A program made the position numbers and the translations under genes. Shown here in pieces: positions 8,562-18,147 of a stretch of 64,000 bases of DNA. Origin of the DNA: an uncultured Pelagibacteraceae bacterium (GTDB lineage: Bacteria > Pseudomonadota > Alphaproteobacteria > Pelagibacterales > Pelagibacteraceae); the NCBI GenBank assembly GCA_902543405.1, contig CACBYC010000001.1, positions 1-64,000 of the forward strand. Reading direction: 5' to 3'. The notes under the pieces are model-generated. The model searched no databases. It was not told the DNA's origin and worked only from the letters and a program-made list of their open reading frames with translations. How positions within the stretch are numbered: the stretch's first letter is position 1; every line of letters begins with the position of its first letter.

Positions 8562-9334
8562 TTAAAATTTAAAACATCACGCATCGAATATAAACCTGGT
8601 TTTTTTTTCATTAACCATTTTCCAGCTGTCAAAGCCCCTTCACTGTATAAAGCCCTATCAAATGCTTCGTGATTTAATGTAATAATTTCTTTTCCGCTTG
8701 AAAATTTAACTTCGTGTTCACCAACTGTTTTACCTTTTCTTATTGAGTTAAAATTTATTTTTTTTCCGTAAGGAAAATTTTTTTTATTTAGATATTTTTT
8801 TCCAAGTAAATTATAAAAATCTTTATTTTTGCCGACAGCAATTCCTTTACCTAACATTAAAGCAGTTCCCGAAGGATGGTCTATTTTATGTTTGTGATGA
8901 ACTTCATATACCTTACTTAAAAAATTATTTCCTAATGATTTAGATGCTATTTCAGTTAAATACATTAATAAATTTATACCTAAACTCATGTTACCAGCCT
9001 TTAATATTGGGATTTTTTTTGAAAATTTTTTAATAAGATTCTCTTCTTTCTTAGAAAATCCAGTCGTACCAATAACAACTCTTTTTTTTAACTTTGAAGC
9101 AATTTTTAGAATTTCAAAAGTGCATTTAGGAACTGTAAAATCGATAATTAAATCAACATTTTTGAATGAATTTTCATTATTTAAACTAGGTTTTATTCCA
9201 GAAATTTTTTTTTTTATTAATCTATTTTCTGTAAGTGTTGTTAGCTTAAAATTTTTATCAACTCTTGAAGATTTTATCAGTTGTTGGCCCATTCGTCCCA
9301 TGCAACCAGATATCGCTAAATTTACTTTGCTCAT
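8558..9334 (-). CDS. dapB: 4-hydroxy-tetrahydrodipicolinate reductase
   Basis: A 258-residue NAD(P)H-dependent reductase of the diaminopimelate/lysine pathway, supplying lysine and the peptidoglycan crosslinking residue. The nucleotide-binding loop GCMGRMGQ is at the N-terminus. VIGTTGFSKKE, LKAGNMSLGINL and the catalytic/substrate block VHHKHKIDHPSGTALMLG follow in the right order; the end has HEAFDRALYSEGAL. The length is slightly below the usual 265-273. First gene of a dapB-nth-kinase operon, divergent from a secreted-protein gene with 41 bases between starts. lysA and argH are far away in the same window. Confidence 0.95.
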   Translation of the reverse strand: MSKVNLAISGCMGRMGQQLIKSSRVDKNFKLTTLTENRLIKKKISGIKPSLNNENSFKNVDLIIDFTVPKCTFEILKIASKLKKRVVIGTTGFSKKEENLIKKFSKKIPILKAGNMSLGINLLMYLTEIASKSLGNNFLSKVYEVHHKHKIDHPSGTALMLGKGIAVGKNKDFYNLLGKKYLNKKNFPYGKKINFNSIRKGKTVGEHEVKFSSGKEIITLNHEAFDRALYSEGALTAGKWLMKKKPGLYSMRDVLNFK

Positions 9335-9375
9335 TAAATTTTTTTAATATATTTTTTTAACAATATACAACAATT

Positions 9376-10815
9376 ATGGTTATTAAATACCTTTTAAAAT
9401 TATTTTTGGTTTTTATTTTTTTCGTGTCTATCAATCCATCTAAAGCTGACTTTTTTAAAGATATTACATCTTTGATTGAAAATAATGATTTTAGACTGAG
9501 TTACGGTGTTTCTGTTACAGACGTAAACCAAGATGATAAATATGAATTTATTGTTACTGGGTTTGGTTTTTCAAACTTAGCGTTGTCTTACCAAAATGGG
9601 AAACTTATAAATATAAATAAAAATGAAATCTTTGATGATATTAAAAGAAAAACAATTGGGGTTGCGGCTTGCGATATTGACCAAGATGGGTTTGAAGAAA
9701 TATATTTTTTAAATACCGACACCTACAGTGGGGAAAAAAAATATTCAGATAGATTGATTGATAGCAGTAGTGATGGTTTTATTGATTTATTTGAAAAAGA
9801 TATTAATAAAAAAAATTTAAACTTAACTGCTGGGAGGTCTGTTGTTTGTGTTGATAGAAATGGTGACGGAAAATATGGCATATATGTTGCCAATTATGGG
9901 GGTCCGACTAGGTTTTATGAACAAAGTTCCGGGCAAATACTAGATTTAGCAGAGCAGCTGAAAATTGATAAAATAACTGGTGGAAGAGCTGTAGTTGCAG
10001 GAAATATTTTATCAGGAAAAACTGACATATTTGCAGCAAACGAAAGAGGAAAAAATTTTTTATATTATAATTCTGATGGTTTTTTTCAGGATATAGCTAA
10101 GGATTATAAAATTGATGATCAATATGAAAATGGAAGAGGCACAACTTTATCAGACATACTTTATAGAGGAAGATTAGATATAATCACATCCAATTGGAAC
10201 GGTTATCATAGGGCTTTTGTATTAGAAGATAACAGATTTAAAGATATCGCTACTCCAACTTACAATATTCCTACTAGAATTAGAACTGTGATATCAGCAG
10301 ATTTTGATAATGACGGCTATGATGAAATATTTATGAATAATATTGGTGAACCAAATAAATTATTTAAAATAAAAGAAAATGGATTTTTTGAAGAGATAAA
10401 AATTCAAAACGCTTACGAGTCTAACGGATTGGGAACAGGAGCAGCAGTTGCGGATATAGATGATGATGGAATTTTAGAATTATTAGTTTCTCATGGAGAA
10501 TCTGGCATGCAACCACTAACAATGTATAAGGCAGACATTAAAAAAAACTTTAATTATATAAGAATTAAACCATTAAATAAGCATGGTGCACCTGCAAGAG
10601 GAGCAACAGTTATACTCAACTCAAACCAAAGAAATCACGCTAAAACCATTGATGCTGGTTCTGGATATTTATGTCAAATGGAACCCGTAGCTCATTATGG
10701 TATTAGAGACAGTGAAAAAAATATTTCAGTAAAAATAGTTTGGACTGATGGTTCTTCGCAGTTAATAGAAATAAATGAACTTAATAAAACAATAGAAGTA
10801 AATCAAAAAAAATAG
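9376..10815 (+). CDS. Exported FG-GAP/VCBS beta-propeller protein with UnbV/ASPIC C-terminus
   Basis: A 479-residue protein with a signal peptide (cleavage probably after SKA at residue 24). At least five calcium-binding DxDxDG-type loops recur: DVNQDD near 49, DIDQDG near 100, DRNGDG near 160, DFDNDG near 309 and DIDDDG near 363. These are the hallmark of VCBS/FG-GAP propellers. The last 85 residues (ARGATVILNS, IDAGSGYLCQMEP, HYGIRD, IVWTDGSSQ) form an ASPIC/UnbV domain, as in CRTAC1-like proteins. Role unknown; a periplasmic or surface calcium-stabilised binding protein is likely. It precedes another secreted protein on the same strand with a 56-base gap. Confidence 0.8.
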   Translation: MVIKYLLKLFLVFIFFVSINPSKADFFKDITSLIENNDFRLSYGVSVTDVNQDDKYEFIVTGFGFSNLALSYQNGKLININKNEIFDDIKRKTIGVAACDIDQDGFEEIYFLNTDTYSGEKKYSDRLIDSSSDGFIDLFEKDINKKNLNLTAGRSVVCVDRNGDGKYGIYVANYGGPTRFYEQSSGQILDLAEQLKIDKITGGRAVVAGNILSGKTDIFAANERGKNFLYYNSDGFFQDIAKDYKIDDQYENGRGTTLSDILYRGRLDIITSNWNGYHRAFVLEDNRFKDIATPTYNIPTRIRTVISADFDNDGYDEIFMNNIGEPNKLFKIKENGFFEEIKIQNAYESNGLGTGAAVADIDDDGILELLVSHGESGMQPLTMYKADIKKNFNYIRIKPLNKHGAPARGATVILNSNQRNHAKTIDAGSGYLCQMEPVAHYGIRDSEKNISVKIVWTDGSSQLIEINELNKTIEVNQKK

Positions 10816-10871
10816 GACAATAACACTCAATTCAATAAGTAAACTAATTAAAGTATTCTGAACTCTAAGTC

Positions 10872-11573
10872 ATGAAAAAAATAAAATACTTTACAATTTT
10901 CTTTCTACTAACAACTTTTAGTTTAATTAAACCAACATACTCAAATCAATTTAATTATTATGCTGATTTAGTAAAAGATTGGCCAAAAATTTTTCCTGAT
11001 CAAAATAGAAACGCAGCAGGTCCAAAATTTTTCAAACATATTTTAACAAAAGAAATTACCTACCAGGATTTTATAGAGTACAATAAGTTATATTGTGCTG
11101 TGTCTGGGTCATTGATTGATCCAAATAGCAAACCAGAATTTGTTTATCTTAAAAATGCTGAAAATGACGAGAATATATGTGGATTTTATCATAAGTGTTG
11201 TTATCCATGCTCATGTGATTTGATGAAATACTCTAAAGTAAAAAAAATGAAATATACTTTTACAGACGGTGAAAAAGAATTTTTTGTTCTCACAATAAAA
11301 AATCCCTGTGGTAAAAAAGATTTTCCAAGAGAAGTAAATAAGGATTATTTTTGTGATGGAAATAAACTCGATAATAATCAAGTATTTGTGTTAGGTGAGA
11401 GACTAGTAATTGGTTTATTTCATAACGCCACAAAATGTAATTCTCAAAGTATTGCAGCTATTGATAGTCATGAAGTCACCGGACAATACTGCGAACTAAG
11501 AAATAATGCTCCCCTTGAGGAAGTGCAAGGTGGTATGGGAGATATATTTATAAGATTAGCAAAAGATAATTAA
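10872..11573 (+). CDS. Exported cysteine-rich protein of unknown function
   Basis: I do not recognise this 233-residue protein. It has a signal peptide (KKIKYF, hydrophobic core, cleavage probably after TYS at residue 25). The mature part has about eleven cysteines, including a tight cluster CGFYHKCCYPCSC near residues 98-110, and other single Cys spread to the end. This suggests several disulphides or a metal site in the periplasm. NQVFVLGERLVIGLFHN and GMGDIFIRLAKD look like core strands. It follows the UnbV-domain gene and may act with it. Its stop interlocks with that of the membrane peptide on the opposite strand. Confidence 0.65.
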   Translation: MKKIKYFTIFFLLTTFSLIKPTYSNQFNYYADLVKDWPKIFPDQNRNAAGPKFFKHILTKEITYQDFIEYNKLYCAVSGSLIDPNSKPEFVYLKNAENDENICGFYHKCCYPCSCDLMKYSKVKKMKYTFTDGEKEFFVLTIKNPCGKKDFPREVNKDYFCDGNKLDNNQVFVLGERLVIGLFHNATKCNSQSIAAIDSHEVTGQYCELRNNAPLEEVQGGMGDIFIRLAKDN

Positions 11574-11671
11574 ATTATTCCAATGCCCTCTTTATAAAAA
11601 TAGGCACCGAGAATTAGAATTGCTAAAACATAAATAATACCAAAAATTGTATATTTGATTTTTTTTTTCAT
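11570..11671 (-). CDS. 33-residue single-pass membrane peptide downstream of dnaJ
   Basis: The reading starts ATG directly after the dnaJ TAG (TAGATG). It encodes a positive N-terminus MKKKIKY, a continuous hydrophobic helix of about 20 residues (TIFGIIYVLAILILGAYFY) and a short tail KEGIGII. The topology is that of a small inner-membrane protein with the N-terminus inside. It is the fourth reading frame of the grpE-dnaK-dnaJ unit, with zero spacing. The frame fills exactly the space left between dnaJ and the convergent secreted-protein gene, interlocking stops. Function unknown. Confidence 0.6.
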   Translation of the reverse strand: MKKKIKYTIFGIIYVLAILILGAYFYKEGIGII

Positions 11672-12802
11672 CTAATTTTTCCAAAAACTTTTTGCTTTTT
11701 TAAAGAATTTTTTAATACTTGGATTTGATTTTTCATTTTCAATTTCTCTAAATTTTTCAAGTAACTCTTTTTGTTCTTTATTTAAAGATACTGGTACCTC
11801 AGTGTTCACTTGAACATAAAGATCACCATAATCATTTCCTCTCATTAATGGCATTCCTTTTTCTCTTAATCTAAATTGTTTACCACTTTGCGTTCCAGCT
11901 GGGATTTTTATCTTTGCTTTCCCACCATCTATTGTCGGTATTTTTATTTCAGCTCCTAAAGCAGCGTCTGCAATTGATATTGGGCATTCAAAAAATAAAT
12001 TTTCTTCAGACCTTTTGAAAAGTTCATGAGAATTTACATTAATAAATAAATAAAGATCACCATTGCTAGCTCCCCTGGAACCTGCTTCTCCTTTACCAGA
12101 TAATCTGATTCTAGTTCCATCGTCTACTCCTTTAGGAATAGTTACAGAAAGTCTCTTACTTGTTTGTTTTTTACCTGTCCCCCCACAATTTGTACATGGG
12201 TGAGTTATTTGTTCACCAGAACCTGCACACTGAGGGCAAGTTTGTTGTACAGTAAAGAACCCCTGGCTTGAGCGAACTTGTCCATGTCCTCCACACATTG
12301 AACAAGTGCTTGCACTATAACCTGGTTTTGAACCTGACCCGTTACAAACATCACATTTATCAGAAGTTGAGAACTTAATATCTTGTTTTTTTCCAGCATA
12401 AGCCTCCTCTAAACTTATAGAGAGATCATATCTTAAATCTGAGCCACGGTTATTAGATCTTCTTGATCTCCTTCCGCCTCCACCAAAACCTTCGCCAAAA
12501 AAGTCCTCAAAAATGTCGGAAAATGAGCCGGAAAAGTCAAAGTTTCCAAAACCACCTCTTCCGCCTCCACCACCATTTTCAAATGCAGCGTGTCCAAAAT
12601 TATCATAATTTTGTTTTCTCTCTGAATTTGATAGAACGTGGTAGGCTTCTGAAGCTTCTTTGAACTTTTCTTCAGCCCCCTTATCGCCTTTGTTTTTATC
12701 TGGATGGTATTTTACAGCTTGCTTTCTATAAGCTGCTTTTATCTGATCTTGACCAGCACTTTTTTCAACACCCAAAACATCGTAGTAATCTCTTTTTGCC
12801 AT
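11672..12802 (-). CDS. dnaJ: Co-chaperone DnaJ
   Basis: A 376-residue full-length type I J-protein. It has the J domain with HPD (KYHPDKN), a Gly/Phe-rich linker (residues about 75-120), a zinc-finger domain of four CxxCxGxG repeats (CDVCNGSG, CSMCGGHG, CPQCAGSG, CTNCGGTG) and the C-terminal substrate-binding domains. It delivers unfolded clients to DnaK and stimulates its ATPase. It lies 28 bases downstream of dnaK in the operon grpE-dnaK-dnaJ and is directly followed by a tiny membrane peptide gene. Confidence 0.98.
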   Translation of the reverse strand: MAKRDYYDVLGVEKSAGQDQIKAAYRKQAVKYHPDKNKGDKGAEEKFKEASEAYHVLSNSERKQNYDNFGHAAFENGGGGGRGGFGNFDFSGSFSDIFEDFFGEGFGGGGRRSRRSNNRGSDLRYDLSISLEEAYAGKKQDIKFSTSDKCDVCNGSGSKPGYSASTCSMCGGHGQVRSSQGFFTVQQTCPQCAGSGEQITHPCTNCGGTGKKQTSKRLSVTIPKGVDDGTRIRLSGKGEAGSRGASNGDLYLFINVNSHELFKRSEENLFFECPISIADAALGAEIKIPTIDGGKAKIKIPAGTQSGKQFRLREKGMPLMRGNDYGDLYVQVNTEVPVSLNKEQKELLEKFREIENEKSNPSIKKFFKKAKSFWKN

Positions 12803-12830
12803 AACTAGTTATAGACAAATGGTTGATAGT

Positions 12831-14759
12831 TTAGGCGCTTTTTTCTTTATCGTCTTTTACTTCTTCAAAGTCTGCATCAACAACATTATCGTCTTTTTTC
12901 CCTTCATCTTTTGCATCTTTTGCATCTTCAGGTGCATCACCAGGTTTTGTACTTTGTTGTGATTTGTAAATAGCTTCTCCTAATTTCATTGAAGCTTGAA
13001 CCAAATCTTGAGTTTTCTTTTTAATTTCTTCTACATCAGTTCCTTTTAATGCATTCCTTACATTCGCGGATGCATCTTCAATAGCTTTTTTGTCTGCATC
13101 AGAAACTTTACTACCATGCTCTTTTAAATTCTTTTCAGTAGAGTGAAGTAGAGTGTCAGCTTGGTTTCTCGCATCTACAGCTTCTCTTTTCTTTTTGTCA
13201 GCTTCTTTATTTGTCTCAGCATCCTTAACCATTTGGTTTATTTCTTCATCACTTAAACCACCTGATGCTTGAATTTGAATTTTTTGTTCTTTACCAGTCC
13301 CTTTATCTTTCGCAGAAACATTTACAATTCCATTTGCATCGATATCAAACGTAACTTCAATTTGAGGAACCCCCCTAGGTGCTGGAGCTATACCTACTAG
13401 TTCAAAATTACCTAAAACCTTGTTGTCAGAGGCCATATCTCTTTCACCTTGTAAAACTCTAATTGAAACTGCAGGTTGGTTATCTTCTGCTGTTGAAAAA
13501 ACCTGACTTTTCTTAGTTGGTATAGTAGTATTTTTTTCTATCAATTTAGTTGAAACTCCACCTAAAGTCTCTATTCCTAGAGATAGTGGCGTAACATCTA
13601 ATAATAGCACGTCTTTAACATCTCCTTGCAATACCCCTGCTTGAATAGCAGCGCCCATTGCAACAACCTCATCAGGATTTACAGATTTGTTTGGTTCTTT
13701 TCCAAAGAAATTTTTAACTTCCTCTATTACTTTTGGCATTCTAGTCATTCCACCAACAAGTATTATTTCATCAATTTCGCTCGCACTTAAACCAGCGTCT
13801 TTAAGAGCTGTTTCGCAAGGTGGAATAGTTCTAGAAATAAGATCTTCAACAAGAGCCTCAAGTTTTGCTCTAGTCATTTTCATATTAATATGTTTTGGTC
13901 CAGTTTTATCTGCTGTAATAAATGGTAGATTTATTTCAGTTTGAGCAGCAGATGATAATTCAATTTTTGCTTTTTCTGCAGCTTCCTTAAGTCTTTGTAA
14001 TGCTAATTTATCCGATTTTAAGTCAATACCATTTTCTTTTTTAAATTCATTTAACAAGTAATCGACAATTGTATTATCAAAGTCTTCACCACCTAGGAAA
14101 GTATCACCATTTGTTGATTTAACTTCAAATACTCCATCTCCTAACTCAAGAATTGATACATCAAAAGTACCTCCTCCTAAATCATAAACTGCAATTTTAC
14201 TGTTTGCTTTTTTGTCTAATCCATAAGCAAGTGCTGCTGCTGTTGGTTCGTTAATAATTCTTAAAACTTCTAAACCTGCTATTTTACCTGCATCTTTAGT
14301 TGCCTGTCTTTGCGCATCATTAAAATATGCTGGAACAGTTATTACAGCTTGAGAAACTTCCTGACCCAAGTATTTCTCAGCAGTCTCTTTCATTTTTTGA
14401 AGCGTAAAAGCAGAAATTTGAGACGGAGAGTATTTGTTACCTTTAGCCTCTATCCATGCATCTCCTTTATCAGAGTTAACGATCTTAAAAGGCGCGGTCT
14501 CAACATCTTTTTTTACAGAAGGATCATCAAAATTTCTTCCTATTAGTCTTTTGACTGCAAATATTGTATTTTCTGGATTGGTTACTGCCTGTCTCTTTGC
14601 AGGCTGTCCAATTAATTTTTCATCATTATCTGAAAATGCAACTACAGAAGGAGTTGTTCTTGCTCCTTCAGCATTTTCTAAAACTTTAGCTTGTGTACCT
14701 TCCATTACTGCTACACATGAGTTTGTTGTTCCTAAATCTATCCCTATTACTTTGCTCAT
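12831..14759 (-). CDS. dnaK: Chaperone DnaK (Hsp70)
   Basis: A 642-residue Hsp70. N-terminal ATPase motifs are [41 protein letters not shown] and [10 protein letters not shown]; the substrate-binding domain begins near [15 protein letters not shown]. The C-terminus is the usual acidic lid tail ([10 protein letters not shown]). It binds exposed hydrophobic segments of unfolded proteins under control of DnaJ and GrpE. A 76-base gap separates it from grpE; the gap has a ribosome-binding site (GGAAAGG) but only one half-site resembling a CIRCE element, so HrcA control is not supported. Confidence 0.98.
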   Translation of the reverse strand: MSKVIGIDLGTTNSCVAVMEGTQAKVLENAEGARTTPSVVAFSDNDEKLIGQPAKRQAVTNPENTIFAVKRLIGRNFDDPSVKKDVETAPFKIVNSDKGDAWIEAKGNKYSPSQISAFTLQKMKETAEKYLGQEVSQAVITVPAYFNDAQRQATKDAGKIAGLEVLRIINEPTAAALAYGLDKKANSKIAVYDLGGGTFDVSILELGDGVFEVKSTNGDTFLGGEDFDNTIVDYLLNEFKKENGIDLKSDKLALQRLKEAAEKAKIELSSAAQTEINLPFITADKTGPKHINMKMTRAKLEALVEDLISRTIPPCETALKDAGLSASEIDEIILVGGMTRMPKVIEEVKNFFGKEPNKSVNPDEVVAMGAAIQAGVLQGDVKDVLLLDVTPLSLGIETLGGVSTKLIEKNTTIPTKKSQVFSTAEDNQPAVSIRVLQGERDMASDNKVLGNFELVGIAPAPRGVPQIEVTFDIDANGIVNVSAKDKGTGKEQKIQIQASGGLSDEEINQMVKDAETNKEADKKKREAVDARNQADTLLHSTEKNLKEHGSKVSDADKKAIEDASANVRNALKGTDVEEIKKKTQDLVQASMKLGEAIYKSQQSTKPGDAPEDAKDAKDEGKKDDNVVDADFEEVKDDKEKSA

Positions 14760-14835
14760 TACTTAATACCTTTCCGACATATAAGTGCTAATTATAAGAC
14801 TACAACCGTCTAAAAAATTTAAATTTTTGTTGTTT

Positions 14836-15486
14836 TTACTGGCTTTTTTCATCTTTTTGCTCTTCCTTTTCTACCTCTTTAACTTTTTTCTTTGAAACAC
14901 TTACTAGAGAAGGTCTCAATAATCTGTCTTTCATCATAAAGCCTTTTTGAATTTCTTGTACGATGGTTCCTGGATCTTTTGTATCATCCTCAACTTCCAT
15001 CATTGCTTGATGAAGGTTTGGATCAAGTTTTTCATTAATAGATTTAATAGGCTCAATATTATTTTTTTTAAATATTGAAAGCATATCATTGTTTATAATA
15101 TCTACATGTTCTATGATTTTTTTAAGTGCTTCAGTATCCTTTAATTTATCATCACTCTCCAATACAGCCTTTGATCTCTCAAGATTATCCAATAGGTTTA
15201 ATGCCTCTTTTGCGAAAGAATATCCACCATACTCGTATGCATCTTCTTTTTCTTTTTCAAATCTACGTCTCTGATTTTCCATCTCTGCAAATGTTCTTGC
15301 TAATTTATCTTTAAGTGTTTCCAGCTCTTGTTCTGGAGTTAGCTTTTCATTTTCATTTTTCTCTGACTCTAAATTTTTATCCTCACTCTTTTGAGCTTCA
15401 AAATCATTTTCGGCAGTTTGAGCATTTAACTCATCTTCCTCTGTCTTACTAATATTTATATTTTCTTTTATTTCTTCTTTATCCAT
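14836..15486 (-). CDS. grpE: Nucleotide exchange factor GrpE
   Basis: A 216-residue GrpE. The first 75 residues are a highly acidic, low-complexity extension (EEIKENINISKTEEDE...). The family core follows: AEMENQRRRFEKEKEDAYEYGGYSFAKEALNLLDNLERS, and the beta domain ending GFMMKDRLLRPSLVSVS. It releases ADP from DnaK. The C-terminal 20 residues are again charged. It heads the chaperone operon and is divergent from rdgB with only 35 bases between start codons. hrcA, often found just upstream of grpE in other bacteria, is not here. Confidence 0.97.
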   Translation of the reverse strand: MDKEEIKENINISKTEEDELNAQTAENDFEAQKSEDKNLESEKNENEKLTPEQELETLKDKLARTFAEMENQRRRFEKEKEDAYEYGGYSFAKEALNLLDNLERSKAVLESDDKLKDTEALKKIIEHVDIINNDMLSIFKKNNIEPIKSINEKLDPNLHQAMMEVEDDTKDPGTIVQEIQKGFMMKDRLLRPSLVSVSKKKVKEVEKEEQKDEKSQ

Positions 15487-15521
15487 ATTGTTTATATGGT
15501 AAGAAAAAGTATAATTTCTAG

Positions 15522-16124
15522 GTGCCTAAAAAAAAAATTAAAGAGATATTCATTGGCTCAAATAATAAAGGAAAACTAAAGGAAATAGCAGATCTATTAC
15601 CCAAAAGTTTAAAAATTTACTCAAATTTGGACTTTAAAATACCCAGTCCAATAGAAACTGGAACTACATTTAAGCAAAACTCAATTTTAAAAGCAAAATA
15701 TTTTTCAGAAAAAACTAACAAAATTTGTATGTCAGATGACTCAGGAATTGAAATCGATATTTTAGATAAAGCACCTGGTGTATATTCAGCAGATTGGTCA
15801 GGAAAAAAAAGAAATTTCAACTTAGCAATTAGAAAAGTTTTTAGAGAGATTTCAAAAAAAGACAAAAATTGGAAAAAAAAGAATTTAAGTGCCAGATTTA
15901 TTTGTGTTCTCACTATCTTTTGGCCAAACGGAAAATTTATATCTAAAATTGGTAAAATTGAGGGGAGAATATCAAATTTGAAGAGAGGAAAAAATGGTTT
16001 TGGATATGATCCAATTTTTATTCCTAAAGGAAAAAGATTAACTTTTGGTGAGATGGCACCAAATGAAAAATATAGGATAGACCATCGTTACAATGCATTT
16101 AAAAAAATTAAAAAATTTTTTTAA
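15522..16124 (+). CDS. rdgB: XTP/dITP pyrophosphatase (RdgB/HAM1)
   Basis: A 200-residue house-cleaning enzyme that hydrolyses dITP, XTP and related nucleotides to keep deaminated purines out of DNA. It has the N-terminal SNNKGKLKEI, the metal-binding SDDSGIEIDIL with LDKAPGVYSADWSG, and the late block GFGYDPIFIPKG followed by TFGEM and DHRYNAF. Start is GTG; an upstream ATG is out of frame. The 3' end overlaps the convergent LpoA-like gene by 17 bases. Confidence 0.96.
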   Translation: MPKKKIKEIFIGSNNKGKLKEIADLLPKSLKIYSNLDFKIPSPIETGTTFKQNSILKAKYFSEKTNKICMSDDSGIEIDILDKAPGVYSADWSGKKRNFNLAIRKVFREISKKDKNWKKKNLSARFICVLTIFWPNGKFISKIGKIEGRISNLKRGKNGFGYDPIFIPKGKRLTFGEMAPNEKYRIDHRYNAFKKIKKFF

Positions 16125-17259
16125 ATTTATTATTCTCAATAGTGTAGAAGTTTAGTTGATGTGTGATAGTATTTTTACTTATCTCAAAAATCCCTATTTT
16201 TCCTCTAAACTTATTTTTCTTATAAAATATTTTATTTGAAATTCTAAAATTGTTTTCATATATCAAAAAATAGACTAACCCCAATAAGTCATAACTTAAA
16301 AATGAAAGTTGATCTCCATCTAAACCATAAGTATCCTTGAAATCTTTCATAAATAATTCATAATTTTTTTTATTTATTGATGGAAAATATATTGGATGTA
16401 GCGAATTTTCTTCTAAAAGACTCTCATCAAACCATTGATTCAAGGTTATATATGATATTCTTTTAGACGAGACATCTGTATATAGAAGAGATGTAGCAAC
16501 ACTTTTTAAATTTTCATCGAAGTCCGCTATAATGACTGAGTCAAAATTAATTTTTCCAAGAGTATCTTTTTTCTTTAAGTTCTGTATTTTTCTCTCTTTA
16601 TCTTTAAATGATAAATCTTCTAGTCTTTTAATTTCTTCTTTAAGATTATTTTTTCTTGTTCTATATTTTGTTAAATTTTCAATTTGTTTAGTAAGTTTAG
16701 TTGGTTCTCTATCATAATAAAATACTTTTTTATGTTTAATTTTTGTTTTATTGATTGCCTCTTCAATTTCTTTTCTAAACTGAGATCTTGGAATTAAGAT
16801 AATACTTCTTGTTAAATTATTTTTATTATTAAATTTCATTATTGTTTGTAATTGTGATATAGCGTTAACTCCTGCACTAATTACATTTTTTGGATTATCG
16901 ATCAGTTTATTTGTAAAAGAAATAAAAGTAACATCTTTTAGGTCATCTAGGTATTTAGTACTCTCATTAAAAACTGGCCCGATTATTATTCTGACCCCAT
17001 CCTCATATAATTCTTTAGATACTTTGAGTGCATCTATAGGGTTGGATTTGGTATCTTTTGGAATTATTTCAATTTTTTTATCATTTATTTTATTTAAAGC
17101 CATTCGCATGGATTTAATAATTTTTTCTCCAATGATAAAGTTTTCACCACTTAATGGAACAATTAATCCGATTTTAATTTTCTCAGATGCAAATATATTT
17201 TGATTAAAAAAGCATGTAGTTGATATAAAAAATATTAAAAATTTAATTAAAGTTTTCAT
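16108..17259 (-). CDS. LpoA-like / periplasmic-binding-fold protein (penicillin-binding protein activator type)
   Basis: About 383 residues with a signal peptide (KTLIKFLIFFIS, cleavage near FAS|EKIK). The mature part has a type I periplasmic-binding fold: IKIGLIVPLSGENFIIGE, GVRIIIGPVF, ITLNQWFDES, FLSYDLLGLVYFL. In alphaproteobacteria and gammaproteobacteria such a gene (yraM/lpoA) sits beside rsmI, as here, and activates penicillin-binding proteins from the outer membrane. No lipobox Cys is obvious (the Cys in the signal region is within the hydrophobic core), so soluble periplasmic location is possible. I chose the internal ATG because the longer form would need a GTG abutting the rsmI start. 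Confidence 0.75.
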   Translation of the reverse strand: MKTLIKFLIFFISTTCFFNQNIFASEKIKIGLIVPLSGENFIIGEKIIKSMRMALNKINDKKIEIIPKDTKSNPIDALKVSKELYEDGVRIIIGPVFNESTKYLDDLKDVTFISFTNKLIDNPKNVISAGVNAISQLQTIMKFNNKNNLTRSIILIPRSQFRKEIEEAINKTKIKHKKVFYYDREPTKLTKQIENLTKYRTRKNNLKEEIKRLEDLSFKDKERKIQNLKKKDTLGKINFDSVIIADFDENLKSVATSLLYTDVSSKRISYITLNQWFDESLLEENSLHPIYFPSINKKNYELFMKDFKDTYGLDGDQLSFLSYDLLGLVYFLIYENNFRISNKIFYKKNKFRGKIGIFEISKNTITHQLNFYTIENNKFKKIF

Positions 17260-17295
17260 TTTGGTTTTAATAATATATTTAAATAAAGAATCCAC

Positions 17296-18147
17296 ATGAA
17301 TGTAAACAATAATAAATTTAAACCTGGGCTATATTGTGTTGCTACTCCTATAGGAAATATGGGAGATATTTCTTTCAGAGCAATTAAAATTTTGCAGCAA
17401 TCAGATTTAATTTTATGCGAGGATACTAGAGTAACAAAAAAAATTCTTAAGAAGTTTGAAATAATCAACAAACTTGTTTCAAATCATAAGTTTAATGAAA
17501 ATAAAAATTTAGAAAAGGTCATGCAAATTTTAAAAAATAACAAAATTGTTTCAATAGTTTCAGATGCAGGTACTCCCACTGTTTCAGACCCTGGAAAAAT
17601 TTTAGTCAAAGAGTGTATAAAAAATCAAATTGATATTTTTCCTATTCCTGGAGCATCTGCAGTAAGTGCCGCAATATCAGTAAGCGGTTTTTCTGATAAT
17701 TTTTATTTTTGTGGATTCCTACCTGAAAAAGATAATCAAATTAAAAAATTATTTCAAAATTTATCAGATCTCAATGGTTCAATTCTATTTTTTATATCAC
17801 CAAACAAATTGATTAAAAGAATTGAAGTTATTAAAGAATTTTTTTTGAATAGAGATATATTAATTTGTAGGGAAATTACAAAGTATCACGAGGAATATAT
17901 TAGAACCTCAATTAATGAGTTATCAAATGTAAATTTTTCAAGAAAAGGAGAGCTTACTGTTGTTATTTCTGAAACTAAAAAAGAAAAATTAAGTTTTAAA
18001 GAACTTGAAGAATCAGATAAAAAAAAAATTAATAAATTAATTAAAATAATGTCAATTAAAGATATAGTGAAAAAAGTTTCAGAAGATAGAGAGATTTCTA
18101 AAAAACTTATATACAATTATTGCCTTAAAATAAAAAATGAAAATTAA
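17296..18147 (+). CDS. rsmI: 16S rRNA 2'-O-methyltransferase RsmI
   Basis: A 283-residue SAM enzyme that methylates the ribose of C1402 in 16S rRNA. Motifs: GLYCVATPIGNMGDISFRA, CEDTRVTKKIL, VSDAGTPTVSDPG, IPGASAVSAAISVSGF, GFLPEK and ICREITKYHEEY, all in family order. It sits between a divergent LpoA-like gene and a BON-domain gene, preserving the yraM-yraL-dolP grouping known from enterobacteria. It overlaps the BON-domain gene by 11 bases. YraN, usually adjacent, is absent here. Confidence 0.96.
   Translation: MNVNNNKFKPGLYCVATPIGNMGDISFRAIKILQQSDLILCEDTRVTKKILKKFEIINKLVSNHKFNENKNLEKVMQILKNNKIVSIVSDAGTPTVSDPGKILVKECIKNQIDIFPIPGASAVSAAISVSGFSDNFYFCGFLPEKDNQIKKLFQNLSDLNGSILFFISPNKLIKRIEVIKEFFLNRDILICREITKYHEEYIRTSINELSNVNFSRKGELTVVISETKKEKLSFKELEESDKKKINKLIKIMSIKDIVKKVSEDREISKKLIYNYCLKIKNEN

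Noticed and set aside
14760..14835. Possible CIRCE element between grpE and dnaK
   Set aside because: On the minus strand TTAGCACTT matches one half of CIRCE, but the second half at the right spacing does not match GAGTGCTAA.
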